From assembly GCA_946405805.1 (NCBI GenBank), contig CAMJIL010000002.1, positions 1 through 64,000 on the forward strand: a stretch of 64,000 bases of DNA. Direction: 5' to 3'. Made by a program: the position numbers and the translations under genes. Positions within the stretch are counted from its first letter, which is position 1. Every line of letters starts with the position of its first letter. Of the stretch, positions 15,519 to 24,454 are shown piece after piece. This stretch comes from an uncultured Prevotellaceae bacterium (GTDB lineage Bacteria > Bacteroidota > Bacteroidia > Bacteroidales > Bacteroidaceae). The notes under the pieces were generated by a model. That model ran no database searches and had not been told where the DNA came from. It saw nothing but the letters and a program-made list of their open reading frames with translations.

Positions 15519-16822
15519 TTTTCTGCCTCCTTTTCTTTTGGAAGAAATATATTAAGTATCACAGCAATCAGGAAAACTACTGCCACGCAATTCTCTGCAA
15601 AGACGGTCCTGACGAGTTCCGGGAACAGATGGAACATATCAGAAGCCTGGGTGAAGCCGAGTCCTACAGAGAGAGAAAGAGAAGATATAATCATATTACG
15701 CTGTGAAAAACCGCTGCGGGCCATCATGCCAAAGCCGGCAAACAGGATGGAACCGAACATCAGAAGCGTGCAACCGCCCAGGACAGCCTGCGGTATTGTC
15801 GTCAGAGCATAGCCAACAGCAGGGAATATACCACCCAGAATCATTATGCAAGCTCCCGTCGCAATAGTGAATCGATTGACAACACCAGACATGGCTGCGA
15901 GACCTACATTCTGAGAGAAAGAGGTAATTGGAGTACAGCCAAACATACCTGCCACAGAAGAAACAAAGCCGTCACAGGAAATTGAGGCACCCATCTCCAC
16001 CTTATGAGGATTGCGCTTCAAAGCACTGTTACACAAGGCGCTGGTATCACCGATTGTCTCCGTAGCAGAAACAAGATATACACAGATGATAGACAATATC
16101 GCTCCTAATTTGAATTCCGGCTTAAACGGCATAAACTGAGGCAATGAAACAATACTCTGCTGAGTTATGCCATAAAAATTTACCATTCCCATGCATGCTG
16201 CAAGGATATAACCAATAATCAGACCTACCAGCACAGAAAGAGAACGCAGGAAACCTTTTGCAAACACTTGACATACAAGACAGGAAACCAATGTTGCAGA
16301 ACCGACAATCCAATTATCCATGGAACCGAAGTCTGCTGCTCCCTGTCCACCAGCAAAACTATTCGCGCCAATAGGAAGAAGCGAAAAGCCAATGGCTGTC
16401 ACAACCGTTGCAGCCACAATATGTGGAACGAGCTTTATCCAATATTTTGCAACAAGTCCCAGCACGCCCTCCACAAGACCACCGACAATAACAGCTCCCA
16501 TCAATACTCCCATACCTTGAGTAGTGGCAATGCCGATAGAGAGCGACAAGAATGTGAAGGATATACCCATCACAATAGGGAGACGAGAGCCTATACGCCA
16601 TATAGGATACAACTGTATCAGAGTACCTATACCCGCTATCACCATGCAATTCTGGATGAGCACAGCACTTACTCCTGGTGCAATACCAACGACATTCGCA
16701 AGGATTATTATCGGCGTAATATTGCTGACAAACATCGCCAGCACGTGTTGAAGACCGAAAGGTATCGCCTCACCTATAGGTACACGGCCATCAAGTTGAT
16801 AGAGATTATTTATATCTGACAT
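15515..16822 (-). CDS. pbuX: NCS2-family xanthine/purine permease
   Basis: A 435-residue inner-membrane protein with about 14 hydrophobic segments of the nucleobase-ascorbate/NCS2 family. Recognisable are GLQHVLAMFVSNITPIII at the N terminus, the conserved VSATETIGDTSALC motif in the middle carrying the substrate Glu, and GCTPITSFSQNVGLAAMSGVVNRF. Coupling to xpt makes xanthine (possibly also uric acid or guanine) the likely substrate. The gene is second in a minus-strand operon after the Tsx-like porin. Confidence 0.9.
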   Translation of the reverse strand: MSDINNLYQLDGRVPIGEAIPFGLQHVLAMFVSNITPIIILANVVGIAPGVSAVLIQNCMVIAGIGTLIQLYPIWRIGSRLPIVMGISFTFLSLSIGIATTQGMGVLMGAVIVGGLVEGVLGLVAKYWIKLVPHIVAATVVTAIGFSLLPIGANSFAGGQGAADFGSMDNWIVGSATLVSCLVCQVFAKGFLRSLSVLVGLIIGYILAACMGMVNFYGITQQSIVSLPQFMPFKPEFKLGAILSIICVYLVSATETIGDTSALCNSALKRNPHKVEMGASISCDGFVSSVAGMFGCTPITSFSQNVGLAAMSGVVNRFTIATGACIMILGGIFPAVGYALTTIPQAVLGGCTLLMFGSILFAGFGMMARSGFSQRNMIISSLSLSVGLGFTQASDMFHLFPELVRTVFAENCVAVVFLIAVILNIFLPKEKEAEK

Positions 16823-16843
16823 CGCTTAACGCACGTGGCATGA

Positions 16844-17650
16844 TTAGAATACATACTTCGCTGCAATGGTTGGATTCCACATGAAGGTCTTAGTCTTTTT
16901 TCCTTCAGGAGTGGTAACCCATACGAAGTCGTTGCTGAACTCCCACTCGGTACCAACACTGAAGCCTTTAGTGGCAGGAATGTTGAGCCAGAACTGTGGT
17001 TCGGTAAGGAACACAAGTCCTTTCTTCTGCTCTCCCTTCGCTGCATCGAAGCGTGGGGTATAACCATACCACAAATCTGCAAAGCCAGAGAAAGTGCACC
17101 ATCCATGAGCAAATGTAGTGCTCCAAACAGCAGTAGCCTGGAAAGAAGCTATTGCCTTATAATCGCCAGCACCATTATACTGGGCCTTCTGCTTCAAATA
17201 CTGCTTATACATAAGTTGGAAAGAGAATGTTTTTGAGAAATCCTTGTTATGCCAGTTCCATGCAGGACCGAGGAGGAAACACTGCTGGAAACGGGATGTA
17301 GCATAAGCACTATTCTTCTCAGCATACTTATTGTTTGTCAATCCACCATCATATTCTATATGAGCAGCAAACGTACTTGATTCTGCAGGCTTGGCGAAAG
17401 TAAACTCACGGCTGATTTCCCAATAAGCACCTGCTACGCCATCAGAATAATAGTCCATATCAACAAAGAAAAAGGTAGAGCCAAGACGATCGGGTTTGAA
17501 CATCTCGACTGTAGAGGTCAATTTAGGGCGATTAGGCTCTGACGCTGAATTAATATTACGACCAAGGTCATAATGTAACTGAATGTTTACTTGAGCTTCT
17601 GCACTCATAGAAGAAATCGCCATTACGGCAAAGAAAAAAAACTTTTTCAT
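16844..17650 (-). CDS. Tsx-like outer-membrane channel, DUF5020 family
   Basis: A 268-residue exported protein (signal MKKFFFFAVMAISSMSAEAQ) made of alternating amphipathic strands rich in Trp, Tyr and Phe and ending in a hydrophobic strand with terminal Phe (IAAKYVF), as expected of a barrel. The pattern agrees with DUF5020, related to the nucleoside channel Tsx. As first gene of the operon with pbuX and xpt it probably lets nucleosides or purine bases cross the outer membrane. Its promoter is at 17724-17731. No purine riboswitch is seen in the 65-nt leader. Confidence 0.8.
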   Translation of the reverse strand: MKKFFFFAVMAISSMSAEAQVNIQLHYDLGRNINSASEPNRPKLTSTVEMFKPDRLGSTFFFVDMDYYSDGVAGAYWEISREFTFAKPAESSTFAAHIEYDGGLTNNKYAEKNSAYATSRFQQCFLLGPAWNWHNKDFSKTFSFQLMYKQYLKQKAQYNGAGDYKAIASFQATAVWSTTFAHGWCTFSGFADLWYGYTPRFDAAKGEQKKGLVFLTEPQFWLNIPATKGFSVGTEWEFSNDFVWVTTPEGKKTKTFMWNPTIAAKYVF

Positions 17651-17723
17651 CTTTTACACCTTATATTTATTATATATACACTATAACGTTTATGATATGA
17701 CCTAAAACAACAAATAATTGCCA

Positions 17724-17731
17724 CAAAGGTA
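17724..17731 (-). promoter_or_regulatory. Promoter -7 element of the purine uptake operon
   Basis: TACCTTTG on the minus strand, about 74 bp before the porin ATG at 17650. Confidence 0.65.
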
Positions 17732-17814
17732 ATCAATTCTATTAAAATGACCAAAATATTTGTTAAGAAACGTGTAATTTTTCGATGGAATTCATGTATA
17801 TTATAAAAAAAGTG

Positions 17815-17822
17815 TAATTTTG
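17815..17822 (+). promoter_or_regulatory. Promoter -7 element of glsA-glsB
   Basis: TAATTTTG matches TAnnTTTG. Transcription would start near 17829, leaving a leader of only about 12 nt before the ATG at 17841. Confidence 0.6.
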
Positions 17823-17840
17823 TAAACCGAATTGCATTTT

Positions 17841-18677
17841 ATGCAGATGATTGAAGTAACAAAACAAACTATAGATGTTAATGCCCTAATTCGTTCGAAA
17901 ATGGGCAATAAAGCCAATAAAGTTCCAAATTTTGTAACTAATTGGCTTCAAAGAATTATTCATCAGGATGAAATTAATTCCATACTATGGACAAACAAAG
18001 ACTTGTCAGAAATAGAGTGGGTAGATTCCGTATTAAAACAGTTGAAAGTGAATGTAGAGGTTAAAGGCATTGAGAATCTACCTCCCACCAACGATGAAAA
18101 ACGATATACTTTTTGCAGCAACCATCCTCTAGGAGGGCTTGACGGACTTTTAATAGCACAACTTTTAGGGCATCAATACAATGGTAATATTCGCCTTTTA
18201 GTTAATGATTTATTACTTAACCTCCCAGGACTTGCCCCTCTCTGCGTTCCTGTCAACACCGTGGCACACAAAAGCAACCGTGGTACTTCCGAGGCAATCA
18301 ATAAAGCCTTTGACGATGGATATAATATGTTTTTCTTTCCAGCAGGTCTTTGCTCAAGAAAAATAAAAGGAGAAATACAGGATTTACCTTGGACAAAAAC
18401 ATTCTTGGTAAAAAGCATAGAACACAAACGGGACATTGTACCTATGCATACATCTGGACGTAATAGTAATAAGTTTTACCATATAGCAAACATCTGCCAA
18501 ATGCTTCATTCCCCCATCAATGTTGCAATGCTATATTTAGCTGACGAACTTTTCCGAAACACAAATAAAACATTCACTATAACTGTAGGTAAGCCCATTC
18601 CTTGGCAAACATTTGATAAATCCAAAACACCATTGCAATGGGCTGAATATGTACGAAATAAAGTATACGAATTATAA
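17841..18677 (+). CDS. glsA: Glycine-lipid O-acyltransferase (PlsC/hemolysin-type acyltransferase)
   Basis: A 278-residue lysophospholipid-acyltransferase-like protein. The catalytic motif is SNHPLGGLDG (HxxxxD-like variant), followed by LPGLAPLCVPVNTV and the acceptor-site motif FFPAGLCSR. In Bacteroides, GlsA esterifies the acyloxy chain on N-acyl glycine made by GlsB, giving glycine lipids. The next gene is that GNAT partner, overlapping by one base (TAATG), which supports the assignment. An in-frame TTG at 17832 lies almost at the predicted transcription start, so the ATG at 17841 or 17847 is more likely. Confidence 0.82.
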   Translation: MQMIEVTKQTIDVNALIRSKMGNKANKVPNFVTNWLQRIIHQDEINSILWTNKDLSEIEWVDSVLKQLKVNVEVKGIENLPPTNDEKRYTFCSNHPLGGLDGLLIAQLLGHQYNGNIRLLVNDLLLNLPGLAPLCVPVNTVAHKSNRGTSEAINKAFDDGYNMFFFPAGLCSRKIKGEIQDLPWTKTFLVKSIEHKRDIVPMHTSGRNSNKFYHIANICQMLHSPINVAMLYLADELFRNTNKTFTITVGKPIPWQTFDKSKTPLQWAEYVRNKVYEL

Positions 18678-19678
18678 TGAGCAACGAACAAAGCATCATC
18701 GATCCGATTCCACAGGATCTTATTCTTGCAGAACTTACACCCGACAAACGTTTACGCATGACGAACAAGAGCAGTAATGAAATATACATTATTACCGCTC
18801 ACGACTCCCCAAATATATTGCGTGAAATAGGAAGATTAAGGGAAATAACCTTTAGACTAGCCGGTGGTGGAACAGGTAAAGCATGCGATCTGGACGAGTT
18901 TGATACTTGCAAAAATTGCTATAAACAACTCATCGTGTGGAATCCTGAATCAAAAGAGATTATTGGAGGATACAGATATCTTATGGGCGACGAATGGGAA
19001 TACGACGAAAACGGACAGCCAATCCTTGCTACCAGTCATATGTTTAAATTCTCAGAGAAGTTCATTAAAGAGTATGCCCCATACACCATTGAGCTTGGCA
19101 GAAGTTTTGTTACCCCGGAATACCAAAGTAGTAAGAAAGGGGCAAAAAGCCTATTTGCATTGGACAACCTTTGGGACGGATTGGGAGCTCTGACAGTCAT
19201 AAATCCCAATATGAGATATTATTTTGGGAAAATGACTATGTATCCATCGTACATCCGCTTTGGACGCGATATGATATTATATTTCCTAAAAAAACATTTC
19301 AATGACAATGAAAAACTTATCATACCAATGAAGCCATTGACATTGGAAACACCAGAAGAAGAGTTGTCACAAATCTTCTGCGGCCGTGATTTTAAAGAAG
19401 ATTACCGCATATTAAATGGCGGAATAAGAGCATTGGGATTCAATATTCCTCCATTGGTAAATGCGTATATGAACCTATCTCCAACAATGAAACTCTTTGG
19501 TACCGCAATCAACAAAGGTTTCGGAGATGTTGAGGAAACTGGCATCCTTATTGCAGTCAATGAAATCCTTGAAAGCAAACGTGTAAGGCATATTGAGAGT
19601 TTCGTAAAAGAACACCCTGAAAGCATCCAGAATTTCACTTGCGGTGATGATAATGTGATAAAGAAAAAGAAACTATAA
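18677..19678 (+). CDS. glsB: Glycine-lipid N-acyltransferase (GNAT, hemolysin family)
   Basis: A 333-residue protein of the GNAT-like hemolysin/ornithine-lipid-type N-acyltransferases. Typical segments are REIGRLREITFRLAGGGTG, CYKQLIVWNPESKEIIGGYR, ELGRSFVTPEYQ, and a late FCGRDFKEDYRILNGGIRALG. The family N-acylates glycine from acyl-ACP as first step of glycine lipid formation. The order here is glsA then glsB. The 3' end overlaps the convergent recO gene by 6 bp. Confidence 0.82.
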   Translation: MSNEQSIIDPIPQDLILAELTPDKRLRMTNKSSNEIYIITAHDSPNILREIGRLREITFRLAGGGTGKACDLDEFDTCKNCYKQLIVWNPESKEIIGGYRYLMGDEWEYDENGQPILATSHMFKFSEKFIKEYAPYTIELGRSFVTPEYQSSKKGAKSLFALDNLWDGLGALTVINPNMRYYFGKMTMYPSYIRFGRDMILYFLKKHFNDNEKLIIPMKPLTLETPEEELSQIFCGRDFKEDYRILNGGIRALGFNIPPLVNAYMNLSPTMKLFGTAINKGFGDVEETGILIAVNEILESKRVRHIESFVKEHPESIQNFTCGDDNVIKKKKL

Positions 19679-20392
19679 TGCCCTAAGAACCTCTATAGTT
19701 TTCATTTCCCCAAACTGTGGAATATGCAAACGATAAAACTGAAGGGAGAAATCTATTATACGGTTTCTCTCTTTTTTTGTCATCTTAAAATAGTGCAGAT
19801 TTGATGGGGTCATACGCATAAGAATATGCATTTTATCGGCATCCTCAGGCAAAAGATAGTCTCTATGAGTAGGGACATCACCACTAAATCGCCCCTCTCT
19901 CATATCAAATATATACCCTTGACGATAACTTGACATATCTGGGAAAAAGCCAAGGAATTTCGACATCCTAATCATAAACATAAGATGAAAGTTGGCAATT
20001 CCCTTATCAGCAGTATCAAGCCATATCAAACTTTGCTCTACAAAATCGTATAAAATACTATCATTATGCAAGTCTCGTGTAGCATACATAATAAATTCTG
20101 CCACAAAAAAGGCTAAAGACAATTTTCTCTCCTCAAATGGCAGAGAAGAATACACGTATGCCAATCGGGCTTCTTTGATGTGAGATAGTTGCTTATTCAG
20201 AACACTGTCAAGCACAACATCCGCAATAGTAAGGGGTTGAAACAGTTGTTTTACAACCTTGACATTACGACTCTTAGAAATTTTCCAAACAGAAGACTCC
20301 CTACCAAAATCACGAGTGAGGAAATCTATAATATACTTATCCTCACCATATTTCGTCGTTCTTAGGACTATTGCACGGGTTTTATGCTCCAT
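19673..20392 (-). CDS. recO: DNA repair protein RecO
   Basis: A 239-residue RecO. The N-terminal OB fold begins MEHKTRAIVLRTTKYGEDKY and continues with the IDFLTRDFGRESSVW strand; the C-terminal helical part lacks the four-Cys zinc site found in some RecO, as is common in this phylum. RecO loads RecA onto SSB-coated DNA together with RecR. The start at 20392 matches the family and lies only about two bases inside the predicted transcription start (promoter 20401-20408), so the mRNA may be nearly leaderless. Longer in-frame starts up to 20488 would begin upstream of the promoter. Confidence 0.85.
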   Translation of the reverse strand: MEHKTRAIVLRTTKYGEDKYIIDFLTRDFGRESSVWKISKSRNVKVVKQLFQPLTIADVVLDSVLNKQLSHIKEARLAYVYSSLPFEERKLSLAFFVAEFIMYATRDLHNDSILYDFVEQSLIWLDTADKGIANFHLMFMIRMSKFLGFFPDMSSYRQGYIFDMREGRFSGDVPTHRDYLLPEDADKMHILMRMTPSNLHYFKMTKKERNRIIDFSLQFYRLHIPQFGEMKTIEVLRAL

Positions 20393-20400
20393 TTCGAGTG

Positions 20401-20408
20401 CAAAAATA
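20401..20408 (-). promoter_or_regulatory. Promoter -7 element of recO
   Basis: TATTTTTG on the minus strand directly before the recO start codon implies a leader of only a few nucleotides. Confidence 0.5.
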
Positions 20409-20447
20409 GCATTTTTCTTCTTCATATCAAAAAAACTTTCATAAAAA

Positions 20448-20479
20448 TTTGTATATTTGATAAAATTTGCGTACCTTTG
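20448..20479 (+). promoter_or_regulatory. Promoter of tRNA-Glu and rpsT
   Basis: TTTG at 20448-20451, 20-bp spacer, TACCTTTG at 20472-20479. Transcription would start near 20486, about 35 nt before the tRNA. Confidence 0.75.
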
Positions 20480-20520
20480 CAGCCGCAAAACGAGCGAATA
20501 CTCTTTTTGACAATCGGTTT

Positions 20521-20592
20521 GGCGCGTTCGTATATCGGTTAGTACTCAAGATTTTCATTCTTGCAAGAGGGGTCCGACTCCCCTACGCGCTA
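20521..20592 (+). tRNA. tRNA-Glu (anticodon TTC)
   Basis: A full cloverleaf can be drawn: acceptor GGCGCGT/ACGCGCT, D stem GTAT/GTAC, anticodon stem CAAGA/TCTTG around loop TTTTCAT with anticodon TTC, T stem AGGGG/CCCCT. The 3' CCA is not fully encoded. The T loop reads TCCGACT, with C rather than T at the usual pseudouridine-55 position. No second promoter is seen before rpsT, so tRNA processing probably frees the 5' end of the rpsT mRNA. Confidence 0.93.
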
Positions 20593-20607
20593 CAAATATT
20601 GGTTATT

Positions 20608-20715
20608 CGTCATCGAGCAGTGATGCTCTCCGTGGTGACGATGAGTCTATGACTCGCCAGGGCAGTTGTAGTAACATAAGACCCATAGCTAACATTAACC
20701 CGTCTCGATAGAGAC
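20608..20715 (+). promoter_or_regulatory. Structured leader of rpsT
   Basis: Between the tRNA and rpsT are several complementary pairs: TCATCG/CGATGA (610-615, 639-644) enclosing GAGCA/TGCTC, then GAGTC/GACTC (643-655), and GTCTC/GAGAC (702-715). Such a leader could serve S20 autoregulation, as known for S20 in other bacteria, but no binding motif is proven here. Confidence 0.4.
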
Positions 20716-20733
20716 ACAAAACAAAAGAAAAAA

Positions 20734-20985
20734 ATGGCAAACCACAAGTCATGTGAAAAGCGCATTCGTCAGACAAAAGTCGCTACTACTCACAATCATT
20801 ATTACGCAAAAACAATGCGTAATGCAGTTCGCAAACTTCGTGCAATGACAAACAAGGATGAAGCTGTAAAACTGTACCCAACAATCCAAAAGATGCTTGA
20901 CAAGCTTGCAAAGAACAACATTATTCACAAGAATAAGGCAGCTAATATCAAGTCTTCATTAATGCAGCATATTGCGCAGTTATAA
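20734..20985 (+). CDS. rpsT: 30S ribosomal protein S20
   Basis: An 83-residue, strongly basic, helical protein with the S20 signature [13 protein letters not shown] and the helix [10 protein letters not shown], ending [18 protein letters not shown]. Length is typical. S20 binds 16S rRNA early in small-subunit assembly. It is followed by a strong terminator and preceded by tRNA-Glu in the same transcript. Confidence 0.97.
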   Translation: MANHKSCEKRIRQTKVATTHNHYYAKTMRNAVRKLRAMTNKDEAVKLYPTIQKMLDKLAKNNIIHKNKAANIKSSLMQHIAQL

Positions 20986-21015
20986 AATTAGACAAACACA
21001 TAACTCTACTCATAA

Positions 21016-21049
21016 AAGTTGCGTCCCGCTTGGGTCGCAACTTTTTTTG
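21016..21049 (+). terminator. Rho-independent terminator of rpsT
   Basis: AAGTTGCG and CGCAACTT form an 8-bp outer stem with inner CCC/GGG pairs, followed by a run of seven T. Confidence 0.92.
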
Positions 21050-21069
21050 TTAAAATACTACGTATTTTA

Positions 21070-21101
21070 TTTGCATATATGAGTTTTTTTTTGTAAATTT
21101 G
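21070..21101 (+). promoter_or_regulatory. gyrB promoter
   Basis: TTTG at 21070-21073, 20-bp spacer, TAAATTTG at 21094-21101; the ATG is 30 bp downstream. Confidence 0.75.
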
Positions 21102-21130
21102 CATCAAATTTACTAAAACGCATAATTTAG

Positions 21131-23101
21131 ATGGAAAATCAGAAGAACGAAACAAGCTACATGGGTAGTAGCATTCAGGTCCTCGAAGGTCTTGAAGCTG
21201 TACGTAAACGTCCGGCCATGTATATCGGCGACATCTCCGAGAAAGGTCTGCATCACCTTGTCAATGAGACTGTGGACAACTCTATCGACGAAGCAATGGC
21301 AGGATACTGCACACGCATCAATGTCACCATAAATGAAGACAACTCAGTAACAGTCGAAGATGATGGCCGAGGAATTCCTGTTGACGAGCATCCTAAGATG
21401 CACAAGAGCGCACTTGAGGTTGTTATGACCGTTCTCCATGCTGGTGGTAAGTTTGACAAAGGTTCTTATAAGGTTTCTGGTGGTTTACATGGTGTCGGCG
21501 TATCATGTGTTAATGCATTGTCAACCCATATGATATCACAGGTATATCGCGATGGTAAGATTTATCAACAAGAATACGAAAAAGGAAAGCCTTTGTATTC
21601 CGTAAAAGTTGTTGGTGAAACAGATAAACGTGGAACAAGACAGCAGTTTTGGCCAGACCCTACAATCTTTACAACAACAGAATTCAAATATGACATTGTA
21701 GCGCGACGTATGCGCGAATTGGCATTCTTGAATGCAGGTATTACCATCATACTTTCGGACCTTCGACCAAATGAAGAAGGAAATGTTCGTCAGCCCGAAG
21801 TATTCCATGCTAAAGAAGGACTAAAAGAATTCGTACGTTACGTAGATCGTCATCGTACAAGCATTATTGGAGAACCTATTTATCTCAAGACAGAGAAAAA
21901 TGGCACACCAATAGAAATAGCACTGCTATACAATAACGATTATAGCGAGAATATCCATTCATACGTTAACAACATCAATACAATCGAAGGCGGCACTCAC
22001 CTAACTGGTTTCCGCATTGCATTGAGTCGTTCACTCAAAAAATATGCGGACGAAGATGTTGATTTGAAAAAGAAAATTGAAAAAGCAAAAATAGAAATTG
22101 CACCCGACGATTTTAGAGAGGGCTTGACAGCCATCATATCAGTAAAAGTAGCAGAGCCTCAGTTCGAAGGACAGACAAAGACTAAACTAGGTAATAGCGA
22201 AGTCAATGGACACGTTCAGCAGGCTGTCGGTGAAGCAATGGGTGCATACTTGGAAGAACACCCTAAAGAGGCTCACACCATATGTGAAAAAGTAATACTT
22301 GCGGCCACTGCACGAATTGCAGCCCGTAAAGCACGTGAAAGCGTACAGAGGAAGAGTCCTATGACAGGAGGGGGGCTACCAGGCAAACTTGCAGATTGTT
22401 CATCGCGCGATCCTAAAAAGACAGAGATATTCCTTGTCGAGGGTGATTCCGCAGGTGGTTCTGCAAAACAAGGTAGAGATCGTCACACACAGGCCATTCT
22501 ACCATTAAGAGGTAAGATTCTTAACGTTGAAAAGGTACAATGGCACAAAGTATTCGAAGCAGAATCTGTAAACATCATACTACAGGCTATCGGAGTACGT
22601 TTCGGAGTGGATGGAGAAGACTCTAAAGAAGCAAATATTGAGAAACTTCGATATGACAAGATTATTATCATGACCGATGCCGATGTCGATGGTTCACATA
22701 TTGATACACTTATTATGACACTATTCTTCCGCTTCATGCCACAGGTAATCCAAGAAGGTCACCTATACATAGCTACTCCACCATTGTATCAATGCACATA
22801 CAAGAATCACAAAGAATACTGTTATACTGAAGAAGACAGACAAAGGTTCATTGACACATACTGCGAAGGAAACTCTGATGATACACGTCTGCACACACAA
22901 AGATACAAAGGTCTTGGAGAAATGAATCCAGAGCAACTTTGGGATACAACCATGAACCCAGATACCAGACTATTGAAACAGGTTACCATTCAGAACGCAG
23001 CTGATGCTGACGAGATATTCTCAATGCTTATGGGTGATGATGTTGAGCCTCGAAGATTGTTCATCGAGGAAAATGCCACTTATGCAAATATTGATGCATA
23101 A
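21131..23101 (+). CDS. gyrB: DNA gyrase subunit B
   Basis: A 656-residue GyrB of the short type usual in this phylum. In order: GHKL ATPase with NETVDNSIDEAMAG, DDGRGIPV and GGLHGVGVSCVNALS; transducer domain; TOPRIM with LVEGDSAGGSA and DADVDGSH; and the C-terminal YKGLGEMNPEQLW. With GyrA it introduces negative supercoils at the cost of ATP. The gene has its own promoter; the DUF3109 gene starts 30 bp downstream without a terminator between, so they are probably cotranscribed. Confidence 0.97.
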   Translation: MENQKNETSYMGSSIQVLEGLEAVRKRPAMYIGDISEKGLHHLVNETVDNSIDEAMAGYCTRINVTINEDNSVTVEDDGRGIPVDEHPKMHKSALEVVMTVLHAGGKFDKGSYKVSGGLHGVGVSCVNALSTHMISQVYRDGKIYQQEYEKGKPLYSVKVVGETDKRGTRQQFWPDPTIFTTTEFKYDIVARRMRELAFLNAGITIILSDLRPNEEGNVRQPEVFHAKEGLKEFVRYVDRHRTSIIGEPIYLKTEKNGTPIEIALLYNNDYSENIHSYVNNINTIEGGTHLTGFRIALSRSLKKYADEDVDLKKKIEKAKIEIAPDDFREGLTAIISVKVAEPQFEGQTKTKLGNSEVNGHVQQAVGEAMGAYLEEHPKEAHTICEKVILAATARIAARKARESVQRKSPMTGGGLPGKLADCSSRDPKKTEIFLVEGDSAGGSAKQGRDRHTQAILPLRGKILNVEKVQWHKVFEAESVNIILQAIGVRFGVDGEDSKEANIEKLRYDKIIIMTDADVDGSHIDTLIMTLFFRFMPQVIQEGHLYIATPPLYQCTYKNHKEYCYTEEDRQRFIDTYCEGNSDDTRLHTQRYKGLGEMNPEQLWDTTMNPDTRLLKQVTIQNAADADEIFSMLMGDDVEPRRLFIEENATYANIDA

Positions 23102-23131
23102 CCCCATCATTGACAAAGAGGCAATGAAAAA

Positions 23132-23767
23132 ATGATTATCCAAATAGATAATGTGCTTGTATCAGCAGAAATTCTCACTGAGGATTTCTGCTGTGATCTT
23201 TCTAAGTGTAAAGGTAAATGCTGTATTGAAGGTGACGCAGGAGCGCCAATTACGCTTGAAGAAATTTCTTTACTAGAAGACAATCTTGAAGCCATAAAGA
23301 ATGACCTGTCAATTGAGGCCCAGCTTATCATTGCATCACAAGGAGTAGCATACACAGACAAAGACGGGGACCTGGTAACATCAATTGTCAATGGAAAAGA
23401 CTGCGTTTTCACTTGCTATGAAGATGTAATTTTAAACGGGCCTGATACAAGCAATCACATTGAGAACAACGATAATATCGTCAAAAATTGCTGCTTATGT
23501 GCCTATGAAAGAGCATACAGGAAAAAGCTAATAAATTGGCCCAAGCCCATTTCATGCGCACTTTATCCCATCAGAGAATCAAAATTAAGCAATGGCATGA
23601 TTGCACTAGTTTACCATAGATGGGAAGTATGTAAAGATGCTATCATAAAAGGCAAGGAATTATCCTTACCTTTATACAAATTCTTAAAAGAACCTTTGAT
23701 TAGACGCTTTGGTCCCGAATGGTACGAAGCCTTATGCACAGCGGCAAAAGAACTTACCACTCAATAG
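23132..23767 (+). CDS. DUF3109 family Cys-rich protein
   Basis: A 211-residue cytoplasmic protein matching DUF3109. The N-terminal half has CCDLSKCKGKCCIEGDAGAP, a dense Cys cluster; further Cys pairs are KNCCLCAYERAYRK and ISCALYPIRE, and the C terminus has LIRRFGPEWYEALC. The pattern resembles metal-chelating CxxxC proteins and suggests a metal or Fe-S site, but no function is established. It follows gyrB closely. Its end overlaps the convergent ung gene by 14 bp. Confidence 0.85.
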   Translation: MIIQIDNVLVSAEILTEDFCCDLSKCKGKCCIEGDAGAPITLEEISLLEDNLEAIKNDLSIEAQLIIASQGVAYTDKDGDLVTSIVNGKDCVFTCYEDVILNGPDTSNHIENNDNIVKNCCLCAYERAYRKKLINWPKPISCALYPIRESKLSNGMIALVYHRWEVCKDAIIKGKELSLPLYKFLKEPLIRRFGPEWYEALCTAAKELTTQ

Positions 23768-24449
23768 GTTGCATTCCATGTTGCAGCAACCAATTATTAC
23801 ATAGACTGAAATGGTGATTACCAAACCATCCACCTCTATTCGCTGACAAAGGAGATGGATGAACACTTTCTAGTATTAAATGCTTACTGGTATCTATAAG
23901 TCTCTTTTTATTGCGTGCCGGACCGCCCCATAGTAAAAACACAACATGGTCCTGCTTTTCCGAAACCTTCTCTATAACAACATCTGTAAATATCTCCCAC
24001 CCTTGATTATGATGAGATAATGGCATATGCTCACGTACAGTTAATGTTGTGTTTAGTAACAAAACTCCTTGTTTTTCCCACCTTCGAAGGCTTCCATTAT
24101 ACATTTTTTTCCCCATTTTATCGGAAATTATCTCTGGAACAGCCCCAACATCATCTTTTACCTCTTTAAGTATATTCACTAAGGATGGTGGTAAAGTAAC
24201 ACCCTCTTTTACGGAAAAGCACAAGCCTTCTGCCTGTCCAGGGCCATGATATGGATCCTGACCCAATATTACTACCTTTACATTCGGTAATGGGCACAAA
24301 TTAAAAGCATTGAATATTTCTCCACCTGGAGGATAGCACACATTGTTAGAATATTCGTCCTTAACGAAATGAGTGAGTTTGATAAAATACTCTTTATCAA
24401 ACTCACTCTGTAGTACTTCTAACCACGAAGGTTCTATAGAAACTTTCAC
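23754..24449 (-). CDS. ung: Uracil-DNA glycosylase, family 1
   Basis: A 231-residue enzyme that removes uracil from DNA. Catalytic motif GQDPYHGPGQAEGLCFSV contains the water-activating Asp, LLLNTTLTVRE the uracil-recognition Asn, and VHPSPLSANRG the His-containing DNA-intercalation loop. Length is normal. It begins 5 bp after the stop of gpmI and is presumably cotranscribed with it. Confidence 0.96.
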   Translation of the reverse strand: MKVSIEPSWLEVLQSEFDKEYFIKLTHFVKDEYSNNVCYPPGGEIFNAFNLCPLPNVKVVILGQDPYHGPGQAEGLCFSVKEGVTLPPSLVNILKEVKDDVGAVPEIISDKMGKKMYNGSLRRWEKQGVLLLNTTLTVREHMPLSHHNQGWEIFTDVVIEKVSEKQDHVVFLLWGGPARNKKRLIDTSKHLILESVHPSPLSANRGGWFGNHHFSLCNNWLLQHGMQPIEW

Positions 24450-24454
24450 CCTAT

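Noticed and set aside
17651..17731. Purine riboswitch before the Tsx-like/pbuX/xpt operon
   Set aside because: The leader of about 65 nt is A/T-rich and lacks the three-stem purine aptamer pattern.
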